This document shows, piece after piece, positions 1-5,628 of a DNA stretch of 7,615 bases. Positions within the stretch are counted from its first letter, which is position 1, and each line of letters opens with the position of its first letter. The notes under the pieces were generated by a model. That model was not told where the DNA came from. It made no database searches and was given only the letters and a program-made list of their open reading frames with translations. Source of the stretch: CFX5 sp964568485 (GTDB lineage: Bacteria > Chloroflexota > Anaerolineae > Caldilineales > Caldilineaceae); the NCBI GenBank assembly GCA_964568485.1, contig CAZMRA010000253.1, positions 1-7,615 of the forward strand. Direction: 5' to 3'. Made by a program: the position numbers and the translations under genes.

Positions 1-1176
1 ATAGCCCGTCGCCAAGAGGAAGGTCGGCGCGCGGCCATAACTTTTCATCCCGACGATGTAAAAGTTGGGTTCTGGCTGGCGCAATTCTTTTTCGCCATGG
101 GGTGGAACGCTGCCACAACTGTGGAGATTCGGATCAATCAGCGGGGCCAGGGCGGTGGGTGCCTCAACGCTGCTGTGGAGATCCAAGCGCAATTCGCGCA
201 GGAAGGATAGATCGGGACGCGAGCCAGTGGCGGCGATGATCTCATCCACCTCAATGGCCTGCTCGCCTTGCGGTATCTCCCCAATCAGGCGCAGACCGGT
301 TGCGGTTCGCTCGAGGCGGCTTGTGAAGAAGGGGGTAACGACCTTCACGACGCCACTTTCCACCAACTGCTTGATGCGAATCCCCAGTTGGCCACGCCCT
401 GGGAGCTCATCCTGCTCCAAGCCCCCATACGCGGCGGCAACCGTCGCCTTGCGTAAAACCCAGGTGATGCGCGTGGCCGGGGCCGCTGCCTGTAAATCGG
501 CCAGATCCAACAGCGCGTTGATGGCGGAATGGCCGCCGCCGACTACCGCGACATGCTTCCCCGCATACCGAGCGCGCGCCTGGCCGAGAATATCAGGAAT
601 CCCATAGGCGATCCTATCCTGGTTTGCCTTTTCCCCGAGCGCGGGCAGGCCATCAGCGCCGATCGGGTTGGGTGTGGCCCAGGTACCGCTGGCGTCGATC
701 ACAGCACGCGCCCAAAACCGTTCCTCGTTCCCATTCCGAGTGACTTGCACCACAAAGGGCGCCTGCGCTCGCCCGGCATCTTTCATCTTGTCGATCCGGC
801 GCCGGCTCACCGCGGTCACTCGGGCATTGAGGTGGATTTGACTGCGCAGCTCGGGCAGTTGGGCCAGGGGCTGTAAATAGGCATCGATCAACTCATGCCC
901 GGTGGGCACGGCGTCGAGATCGGGCGATTGCCAGCCGTGGGCTTCCAGCAGCGTGGCGGCTGCCTTATCAATGCACCAGCGCCAGGGGGAAAACAGCGTC
1001 ACATGCCCCCAAGAACGGATAGTGGCCCCGACCTCGGCGCCAGCCTCAAAAACCAGGGGCGTTTCCCCGCGCTGGATCAAGTGGGCCGCTGCGGCCAAGC
1101 CAACCGGACCGGCGCCAATGACCACGACGGGCAATTGGGTGGGCTGCCCTTGCCCAGGCGTAATGGATTGTGTCAT
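1..1176 (-). CDS. NAD(P)/FAD-dependent flavoprotein oxidoreductase, ars-linked (ArsO-like), 3' end outside window
   Basis: This is a flavin-dependent NAD(P)H oxidoreductase or monooxygenase, predicted cytosolic. The 392 codons in view read without a stop into the left edge, so the C-terminus is missing. Visible motifs are the FAD-binding GAGPVG at residues 21-26, GHVTLFSPW at 57-65, an ASGTW segment at 162-166, a second dinucleotide-binding GGGHSA at 213-218 and the ATGSRPD motif at 316-322. The protein thus has the two-Rossmann layout of the FMO/thioredoxin-reductase superfamily. The start is ATG at 1176, with GGAGGG 5 nt upstream. It lies 73 bp downstream of arsR on the same strand, with an ArsR-type operator in the gap. 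From memory, flavoproteins of this sort recur in actinobacterial ars clusters, where one was named ArsO. A role in arsenic or organoarsenical metabolism is inferred from that context, and the substrate cannot be read from the sequence. The fold is very likely; the specific function is open. Confidence 0.85.
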   Translation of the reverse strand, partial: MTQSITPGQGQPTQLPVVVIGAGPVGLAAAAHLIQRGETPLVFEAGAEVGATIRSWGHVTLFSPWRWCIDKAAATLLEAHGWQSPDLDAVPTGHELIDAYLQPLAQLPELRSQIHLNARVTAVSRRRIDKMKDAGRAQAPFVVQVTRNGNEERFWARAVIDASGTWATPNPIGADGLPALGEKANQDRIAYGIPDILGQARARYAGKHVAVVGGGHSAINALLDLADLQAAAPATRITWVLRKATVAAAYGGLEQDELPGRGQLGIRIKQLVESGVVKVVTPFFTSRLERTATGLRLIGEIPQGEQAIEVDEIIAATGSRPDLSFLRELRLDLHSSVEAPTALAPLIDPNLHSCGSVPPHGEKELRQPEPNFYIVGMKSYGRAPTFLLATGY

Positions 1177-1216
1177 GAATTCCCTCCGAATGTGGATGCA
1201 AGCCGCAACTGGCATT

Positions 1217-1232
1217 ATCGTATTTTTACGAT
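1217..1232. promoter_or_regulatory. ArsR-type operator, internal copy between arsR and the flavoprotein gene
   Basis: ATCGTATTTTTACGAT is a perfect inverted repeat (ATCGTA, 4-nt spacer, TACGAT). It is identical to the site over the arsR promoter, in opposite orientation. It lies 41 nt upstream of the flavoprotein start. On the minus strand its edge overlaps a -10-like GATAAT (1214-1219), but there is no good -35. It could repress a weak internal promoter or act as a roadblock or auxiliary site. The assignment to ArsR is inferred from position and duplication. Confidence 0.75.
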
Positions 1233-1249
1233 GATATCGGGTAAAAAAA

Positions 1250-1579
1250 CTAAAAGATCTCGCCCACTTTGGCTTTGAACCAGGCGATATTTTCCTCATG
1301 CAGACAGTAACAGACCGCCGGCCCGCTGATCGTCCCTCGGATCCATCCCGCATCGCGCAGCACTTTCAAATGCTGAGAAACAGTGGCCTGGGCAATCGGC
1401 AGATACGCCACAATATCACCGGTGATACAACCGGGATGGGTCACCAAAAATTTCAGGATCTCAAAGCGAATGGGGTTGCCGGCCGCTTTCAGCATGGCAA
1501 CGAGCCGCGCTTGCTCATTCTCGGTAATCTCCAGGGTGCAGCAGGCAGGGGGAATAGGTTTGGGCGACAGTTCGATCAT
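1250..1579 (-). CDS. arsR: ArsR/SmtB-family metalloregulatory repressor, arsenite-responsive type
   Basis: This is a winged-helix repressor expected to leave its operator when As(III) or Sb(III) binds. The 109-aa length is typical of the family. The recognition helix lies in AQATVSQHLKVLRDAGWI (residues 63-80), preceded by the characteristic NPIRFEIL (35-42). Three cysteines, C13, C14 and C51, fall where C. glutamicum ArsR1 has Cys15, Cys16 and Cys55, its As(III) site across the dimer. The Cys in the DNA-binding helix of the E. coli ArsR type is absent. C90 and C92 near the C-terminus are extra. I chose ATG at 1579: a longer reading exists to 1726, but it would run through the promoter and operator and its residues look unlike the family. 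The Shine-Dalgarno is weak (AAAGAG, 6 nt before ATG). It is probably autoregulated through the operator at 1592-1607 and co-transcribed with the downstream flavoprotein gene. It diverges from nhaA. Confidence 0.93.
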   Translation of the reverse strand: MIELSPKPIPPACCTLEITENEQARLVAMLKAAGNPIRFEILKFLVTHPGCITGDIVAYLPIAQATVSQHLKVLRDAGWIRGTISGPAVCYCLHEENIAWFKAKVGEIF

Positions 1580-1591
1580 AGCGCACTCTTT

Positions 1592-1607
1592 ATCGTAAAA
1601 ATACGAT
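1592..1607. promoter_or_regulatory. ArsR-type operator at the arsR promoter
   Basis: This is a perfect inverted repeat, ATCGTA-N4-TACGAT, identical in its 16 bp to the site at 1217-1232. It begins 3 nt downstream of the -10 box and covers the expected arsR transcription start, 12 nt from the arsR ATG. That position would block initiation, as expected for ArsR autorepression. Binding by this ArsR is inferred. Confidence 0.82.
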
Positions 1608-1610
1608 GTA

Positions 1611-1639
1611 AAACTATCATGGTTCGCAAGCTTTGTCAA
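1611..1639 (-). promoter_or_regulatory. sigma70-type promoter of arsR
   Basis: On the minus strand, TTGACA (1634-1639) is a perfect -35. It is followed by a 17-nt spacer and TAGTTT (1611-1616) as a partial -10. The predicted start is near 1604, inside the operator, giving a leader of about 25 nt. Confidence 0.7.
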
Positions 1640-1710
1640 TAGTAATTTGGATGCAGACGTACACCCACTCGTAGAGCTGTTCCAGGTAACAATAACTGAA
1701 CAAAAATTTC

Positions 1711-1737
1711 TTGTGTTTTTATGCACTCTAGTATACT
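1711..1737 (+). promoter_or_regulatory. candidate promoter of nhaA and its leader RNA
   Basis: TATACT at 1732-1737 matches five of six bases of the -10 consensus. The only -35-like sequence is TTGTGT (1711-1716), with a short 15-nt spacer, so the -35 is weak. Transcription from about 1744 would produce a leader of about 165 nt that includes both structured elements before nhaA. Confidence 0.5.
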
Positions 1738-1743
1738 AACCGC

Positions 1744-1870
1744 CGGTAATTTTTCGCCCGTTGGTGCTGTCTGTTAGATTGGCAGGCCCGGGGATGTCAA
1801 TAGGGCGCTTGGCCCCAGCAAGCCAAGCATAGGTGGAGACTGCGCAACGTGCTGTGCTGTCTCTTTTTTT
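1744..1870 (+). ncRNA. structured nhaA leader: candidate riboswitch with terminator/antiterminator
   Basis: The leader has three visible elements. First, a perfect 7-bp hairpin (GCTTGGC 1807-1813 with GCCAAGC 1822-1828, 8-nt loop) has a loop starting CCC that can pair with GGGG at 1790-1793, forming an H-type pseudoknot. Second, an intrinsic terminator lies at 1836-1870. Third, the 9-nt terminator 3' arm GTGCTGTCT (1854-1862) is repeated exactly at 1764-1772, so the upstream copy can capture the terminator's 5' arm as an antiterminator. Mutually exclusive pairing of this kind is the usual riboswitch expression platform. Li+-responsive riboswitch classes (nhaA-I and nhaA-II) are known upstream of nhaA genes. 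I cannot match this sequence to their consensus from memory, so class and ligand are open. Confidence 0.55.
1836..1870 (+). terminator. intrinsic terminator inside the nhaA leader
   Basis: GAGAC (1836-1840) pairs with GTCTC (1859-1863). After a T-T mismatch, GCGCA (1842-1846) pairs with TGTGC (1853-1857, one G-U), closing a 6-nt loop. Seven T residues follow (1864-1870). It sits 39 nt before the nhaA start on the same strand, so it acts as an attenuator and does not mark the end of another gene. Confidence 0.72.
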
Positions 1871-1900
1871 ATTGGTGAACTGACGTTTGATAGTTGGATG

Positions 1901-1905
1901 AGGAG
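1901..1905 (+). promoter_or_regulatory. ribosome binding site deciding the nhaA start
   Basis: AGGAG lies 4 nt before ATG 1910. The alternative in-frame ATG at 1898 has no purine-rich site before it, so 1910 is preferred. The difference is only four residues. Confidence 0.7.
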
Positions 1906-1909
1906 TCAT

Positions 1910-3256
1910 ATGAAGCAACGAATACCGACTTTGCCTGCTCACTGGAACAAAACACCCCTGGTGCATGTTCTCGGCCCGATGCAAGAATTTATTCATCAGT
2001 CACAGTCGAGTGGCATCGTCTTGCTGAGCATGACGGTAATCGCACTGATCCTGGCCAATTCCCCACTCAATGCCCTCTACACGGCCATCTTGGACAGCCA
2101 CATCGGCATCCACATCGGGACGTTCGCTCTGGATGAAAGCGTGCTCCACTGGATCAATGATGGCTTGATGGCAGTCTTCTTCTTTTTGGTGGGGCTAGAG
2201 ATCAAGCGCGAAATCCTCGTTGGTGAATTGGCCAATCCACGTGCGGCGGCTCTGCCGATCATTGCGGCGCTCGGCGGGGTGATCGTACCCGCGTTGATCT
2301 ACACCGCCTTCAATTTTGGTGGTCCTGGTTCAGCAGGCTGGGGCATCCCCATGGCCACCGACATTGCCTTTGCCTTGGGCTGCTTGGCGCTGTTGGGCAA
2401 TCGCATCCCGCTTGGCCTCAAGATTTTTCTCACAGCGGTAGCAATCGTCGATGATCTGATGGCAGTGCTGGTGATTGCGCTCTTCTACTCGGGTGGTCTC
2501 AATTTCAATTGGCTGAGCTTAGGGTTCGGGGTTCTCCTACTGCTGGCTGTGATCAATGCCTTTGGGATTCGCAATCTCGTGGTTTATGCGGCCTGTGGGG
2601 TGGTCGTTTGGGTGGCTTTTCTCAATTCCGGGGTCCATGCCACCATCGCGGGCGTGTTGTTAGCCATGATGATCCCAGCTCGTCGGCGCATTAATGCTCC
2701 CGACTTTTTGGCCCGTGCGCGGCAAATCCTGCAGCACTTTGAGGCGAGCAAGAGCGAAAAGCATCCCCATCAAGTAGCCGAAGTGCAACAGAGTGCCATT
2801 CTCGAATTAGAGGAGATCTGTGAGGATGCGCAGGCTCCTCTGCAAAAATTGGAGCACGCCTTGCACGTGTGGGTCGCCTTTATGATCATGCCGATCTTTG
2901 CGCTTGCCAATGCAGGCGTGACCATCACGGCTGACAGTCTGGGCGGAGCGTCGCTCCCCGTGCTGCTGGGCATTATCTTGGGGTTGACCTTAGGCAAACC
3001 GATTGGCATCATCGGCGCCTCTTGGCTGGCTACCCGAATCGGTATCGCCACGTTGCCCATGGCGGTGACATGGAAGCATATGACTGGGGTGGGCTTGCTC
3101 GCCGGCATGGGCTTTACCATGTCCCTCTTTATTGCCTCGTTGGCCTTTAGCGACCCAACCTTGCTGGCAGCGGCTAAATTTGCCATCCTGATTGCCTCGT
3201 TGTTGGCTGGGGTAGCAGGTTTTCTGTTCCTACGCCAAACCACGCCAGCCACATAA
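1910..3256 (+). CDS. nhaA: Na+/H+ antiporter NhaA
   Basis: This inner-membrane antiporter exchanges cytoplasmic Na+ or Li+ for external H+, supporting sodium tolerance and pH homeostasis. The 448-aa protein carries the family signatures in order: ILANSP at 47-52, NDGLMAVFFFLVGLEIKRE at 83-101 (pH-sensor region, E97 and R100), MATDIAFALG at 148-157 with D151, TAVAIVDDLMAV at 175-186 with the ion-binding pair D181/D182, ALANAGV at 331-337, GKPIGI at 362-367 with K363, and GFTMSLFIASLAF at 401-413. These correspond to E. coli D133, D163/D164 and K300, so the transport site appears intact. It is longer than E. coli NhaA (388 aa), mainly through a charged, probably cytoplasmic stretch at about 256-315. 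It ends in TAA. Expression is probably set by the structured leader and attenuator just upstream. It is divergent from arsR and convergent with the ABM-type gene. Family assignment is near certain. Confidence 0.97.
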   Translation: MKQRIPTLPAHWNKTPLVHVLGPMQEFIHQSQSSGIVLLSMTVIALILANSPLNALYTAILDSHIGIHIGTFALDESVLHWINDGLMAVFFFLVGLEIKREILVGELANPRAAALPIIAALGGVIVPALIYTAFNFGGPGSAGWGIPMATDIAFALGCLALLGNRIPLGLKIFLTAVAIVDDLMAVLVIALFYSGGLNFNWLSLGFGVLLLLAVINAFGIRNLVVYAACGVVVWVAFLNSGVHATIAGVLLAMMIPARRRINAPDFLARARQILQHFEASKSEKHPHQVAEVQQSAILELEEICEDAQAPLQKLEHALHVWVAFMIMPIFALANAGVTITADSLGGASLPVLLGIILGLTLGKPIGIIGASWLATRIGIATLPMAVTWKHMTGVGLLAGMGFTMSLFIASLAFSDPTLLAAAKFAILIASLLAGVAGFLFLRQTTPAT

Positions 3257-3298
3257 GCCATGATCAGCGTTGGCTCTCCAGCGCATGGATGAACCTTA

Positions 3299-3353
3299 AC
3301 AGGCCACTCGGGTATCAGCAGCGGATTTTCAGTCGCCACCCGGGTGCGCCTGT
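3299..3353. terminator. long hairpin between convergent genes, possible bidirectional terminator
   Basis: ACAGGC plus CACTCGGGT (3299-3313) pair with ACCCGGGTG (3338-3346) and, after one bulged C, GCCTGT (3348-3353). That makes 15 bp with a single G-U. The loop is 24 nt. No T tract follows on either strand, so an intrinsic terminator is not proven. Its place 43 nt after nhaA and 23 nt beyond the opposing gene's end suggests a 3'-end or transcription-barrier role. Confidence 0.5.
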
Positions 3354-3375
3354 GGGGCTTTGGTCACTTGGCTGA

Positions 3376-3690
3376 CTAAAGCAGCACTTCCGTCTCCCAC
3401 TCGTCCTCAAAGACCATCAATTGATCCCAGCGCGCCAGGATCGGTTCATAGGCCTTGAACCACTCTGGATAAAACTCAGAGGTGATGGCGGCTTCCCGCT
3501 CCGCGCGGCTTGTCCAATGCTGGAGTGCCAAGTAGGAGTCGGTATCGGCGATCCGCAGCAGGCTCAGCCGGACGGCCCCGGTCAGTTTGGCATAATGGGG
3601 GACAATTTCGTTGCGCACCAGCGCCACCAAATCGGCTTCGCGTTGGCCTGCGCGCAAGCGCCAGCGTTTGTAGGTAATGTATGGGGTCAT
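3376..3690 (-). CDS. small ABM-type (antibiotic biosynthesis monooxygenase-like) dimeric alpha/beta-barrel protein
   Basis: This is a 104-aa cytosolic protein without signal or membrane segments. Its pattern fits the ferredoxin-like alpha/beta-barrel of ABM-domain proteins: a first strand (YITYKRWRL), a long helix (QREADLVALVRNEIVPHYAKL), a strand (RLSLLRIAD), then YLALQHWTSRAEREAA, where the W followed by a charged helix is typical, and a terminal strand near QLMVFED. Such proteins dimerise. They include quinol and haem monooxygenases as well as many of unknown role, and no catalytic signature distinguishes a function here. The start is ATG at 3690, with GAGGA 7 nt upstream, and the stop is TAG. 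It lies 61 bp downstream of the NUDIX gene on the same strand, probably as the last gene of the transcription unit, and converges on nhaA. The fold is moderately supported; the function is unknown. Confidence 0.75.
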   Translation of the reverse strand: MTPYITYKRWRLRAGQREADLVALVRNEIVPHYAKLTGAVRLSLLRIADTDSYLALQHWTSRAEREAAITSEFYPEWFKAYEPILARWDQLMVFEDEWETEVLL

Positions 3691-3751
3691 TCAGGTGTCC
3701 TCTGTGGGGATGCAAGAGAAGCAGAATCGTAGCTTACGTGCGAATATTTGC

Positions 3752-4321
3752 CTAATCTGCACAAAATCTCTGTTCCTGTTCAAGTGCGGCGTTTAGCATG
3801 GCATCCAGGATGCCCGTTGTTTGCCAGTTCAACATCCGCTTGACTTCCGATATGGATACAATCGTCCGCTCCACGATCTCATATTGGGGCCGAAATTCAT
3901 CGAGTAAGACCTTTGCCCAGAAGCGGACTTGATAGTAGGTCGTCATTCCCTCAGGATTCTGTGGATCGTTCACTTCTTGGCAGCCTAAGTAAACCAGGTG
4001 ACTGATTCGCGCGCAAGCTTCCTCTGCGGCTTCACGCCTCAACGTTGCTTCACTGGTTTCCCCAGCTTCAGGATGCCCGCCAACCAGCTGCCAGTGCTGA
4101 TGATCCATAGAGACCAGAACCACCTCATGAGTCTCGGTAAAACAAAAAGCACTCACTTGGGTGATGCGTTCGGATGGCGGCTGAAAGGACGAATCATGCC
4201 AAGTGATGGCGAGCGGGCGACCGCGCCATGTCGATTGTTCGCTGATCTTTGTCACCACATCTCCTGAGGCAAACGGCCAGGATCTCTTTGCAAAAGACGA
4301 GCAACTGCGCAAAGTGCTCAT
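3752..4321 (-). CDS. NUDIX hydrolase with atypical Nudix box
   Basis: NUDIX enzymes hydrolyse nucleoside diphosphates linked to another moiety, such as ADP-ribose, NADH or damaged dNTPs, using Mg2+ held by the Nudix box. The box spans residues 82-104: G82, E88, R96-E97 and the metal-binding E100-E101 are in place. The conserved Gly near the end is Cys (C103). A strand precedes it (VSAFCFTETHEVVLVSM) and QLVGGHPEAGE leads into the box, the usual order. As drawn, it starts at ATG 4321 and has 189 aa; this start overlaps the upstream gene's stop by 4 bp (ATGA), suggesting translational coupling. A rival start is GTG at 4255, preceded by AGGAG with 5-nt spacing, giving 167 aa. The first 22 residues look unrelated to the family, so the shorter form may be the real product. 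The neighbour resembles an ADP-ribosyltransferase, making an ADP-ribose-type substrate an attractive but unproven idea. Confidence 0.9.
   Translation of the reverse strand: MSTLRSCSSFAKRSWPFASGDVVTKISEQSTWRGRPLAITWHDSSFQPPSERITQVSAFCFTETHEVVLVSMDHQHWQLVGGHPEAGETSEATLRREAAEEACARISHLVYLGCQEVNDPQNPEGMTTYYQVRFWAKVLLDEFRPQYEIVERTIVSISEVKRMLNWQTTGILDAMLNAALEQEQRFCAD
4261..4265 (-). promoter_or_regulatory. strong internal ribosome binding site favouring a GTG 4255 start for the NUDIX gene
   Basis: Minus-strand AGGAG is followed by AT and two consecutive GTG codons (4256-4258 and 4253-4255). Spacing to the second GTG is 5 nt. No comparable site precedes ATG 4321, where only translational coupling supports the start. 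Confidence 0.55.
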
Positions 4322-4731
4322 GGTTTTGGGGATACTACCCCCGTAGATGGTTCGGCAATTCGACGATATAACTCCTCGATTTCTGCCGGCGTGAACTGCT
4401 CTGCTGGAACGACTTGTGTCTCGGCGATGAGTTCAACCCGCAATTCGCGGTTGATGATCCACTCCAACCCAGGCTCCATAGATGACCGGGGATGGGGCGA
4501 GACATCTTCTGGATGGACCGGCTCGGCGATTCGGTAAAGATATCCGGATCTGGTGCCCGCGTGCTTGATCCGCAACTGCCCTTGCGCATCCCGATAACAT
4601 TCAACCAAGGCAGGTTTGTGAGAAAAGATGCGGGCCAGGTTTCGATCTTGGGTGATGGTGCTGCCCTTGCGCAAGTAGGTAAGCTGCTCTGGAGAGCCAT
4701 GATACCATGGCTGTATGTAATCGCAACTCAT
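4318..4731 (-). CDS. hypothetical protein resembling the ADP-ribosyltransferase/KptA-like fold
   Basis: I do not recognise a named family with confidence. The 137-aa protein has no signal or membrane segment. Its N-terminal half reads YHGSPEQLTYL (10-20), GSTIT (23-27) and LARIFSHKP (32-40), then GYLYRI (63-68) and an EW...ELRVEL stretch (90-101). A Y-H-G-[S/T] motif, then an L-rich turn, a G-S-x-[V/I]-T and an A-x-x-F-[S/T] segment, recalls motif I and what follows it in ART-fold proteins such as Arr and KptA. H11 would be the NAD-contacting His. The later catalytic residues cannot be assigned by eye. ATG 4731 is taken because an in-frame TGA lies two codons upstream; its Shine-Dalgarno is poor. 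The stop TGA overlaps the NUDIX ATG by 4 bp, implying linked expression. Real gene: likely. ART activity: speculative. Confidence 0.72.
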   Translation of the reverse strand: MSCDYIQPWYHGSPEQLTYLRKGSTITQDRNLARIFSHKPALVECYRDAQGQLRIKHAGTRSGYLYRIAEPVHPEDVSPHPRSSMEPGLEWIINRELRVELIAETQVVPAEQFTPAEIEELYRRIAEPSTGVVSPKP

Positions 4732-4807
4732 ATATCAGGATCACTTTCAGCAGTCGAGCCTATCGTTCACTTGTAAACGTGGTGGGCTTAACCAAGTCTT
4801 GTCCGCA

Positions 4808-5542
4808 TCAAACTGCCGCAGGCGCACAAAGTGAAGCCAGACTATGCCACTCGTGTTGAATATTTCGCATGATCAGCGCACAATCAAAACGAATTGAACC
4901 TACTGGAAATTTTGTCTCATCAGCGAAGAAGCTGGACTTAATTTGTTCAATCCCTAGCGGCTCAACCTTCCACCCGAAGGTGCGTAATTCCAGGCCATCA
5001 TAGTGTCCAGGGGTCGGTGTCACCGAATATCCCACTGCGCCACCTTCAAAAAATTCAGATACTTCCTGTAAAGATTGAAAAATGGAAGTGGAAGGCAATT
5101 CTGTTGCTACATGACCTTTAACCTTAACTTGCATCGAGCCATCATCGCTAGATAAGTCAACGGCTACTTTGTGCCCTTGATCGTGGACGTGAATCGTCGC
5201 ATAGTGGTGGAACCCCGGAAAGAACCGGCCGCCAACCAAGGTATTTAGACGTGATGAACTGTCGCGACGAAGAATGAAAACCCCTTCCCGCAACTCATTA
5301 CCATCTTGCCATTCGACTGCAATCCGATGAGCAGCATTCTCCGATGAGAATCCCAAATTTCCACTAACCGCTTTCGGTTTTACTTGATGCAAACCGATCA
5401 AACAAACTCCGGCCATTCCTACCCCGCGAATCAGTTTGGGGCGGAACGGAGCTGGGAGAAGCCGCTCGAGTACTTCAGCATCTACTTGATAATTGACTAA
5501 GATACGACGAGCGATTACACCTTGCAGAACCGGTATTTTCAC
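4808..5542 (-). CDS. DUF2071 family protein (acetoacetate decarboxylase-like fold)
   Basis: This 244-aa protein matches the DUF2071 (YqjF-like) family, related in fold to acetoacetate decarboxylase but of unknown activity. Family-like segments are RRILVNY (12-18), LLPAPFRP (28-35), SSENAAHRIAVEW (66-78), REGVFILRRDSSSRLN (85-100) and GGRFFPG (104-110). There are no membrane segments, so it is probably cytosolic. The start is GTG at 5542, supported by GAGGAG with 6-nt spacing; an ATG overlapping that site is in another frame and meets a stop at once. The stop is TGA. It lies 86 bp downstream of the duplicated membrane-protein gene and 76 bp upstream of the ART-like gene, all on one strand, so co-transcription is plausible. 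No catalytic residue can be named from sequence alone. Family assignment is confident; the function is unknown. Confidence 0.88.
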   Translation of the reverse strand: MKIPVLQGVIARRILVNYQVDAEVLERLLPAPFRPKLIRGVGMAGVCLIGLHQVKPKAVSGNLGFSSENAAHRIAVEWQDGNELREGVFILRRDSSSRLNTLVGGRFFPGFHHYATIHVHDQGHKVAVDLSSDDGSMQVKVKGHVATELPSTSIFQSLQEVSEFFEGGAVGYSVTPTPGHYDGLELRTFGWKVEPLGIEQIKSSFFADETKFPVGSIRFDCALIMRNIQHEWHSLASLCAPAAV

Positions 5543-5628
5543 AGAGCGCTCCTCATGAATGAATATGACAGATTACTGGAGAGTATTTATTGCCTGCCTT
5601 CCCACACATCAATTCAAAGAATTTATAC

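Noticed and set aside
65..1278. Several plus-strand reading frames of 60-180 codons opposite the flavoprotein.
   Set aside because: They are shadows of the minus-strand gene; their residues are rich in Arg, Pro and Gly and show no domain.
1580..1726. N-terminal extension of ArsR from ATG 1726.
   Set aside because: It would place the promoter and operator inside the gene and adds 49 residues with no ArsR-like pattern.
1736..1996. Minus-strand reading frame of 86 codons across the nhaA leader.
   Set aside because: It overlaps the nhaA start and leader, has no family resemblance, and is best explained as chance opposite a structured RNA.
2770..3339. 189-codon minus-strand reading frame opposite nhaA.
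   Set aside because: The plus strand encodes an unmistakable NhaA; the reverse reading has no recognisable motif.
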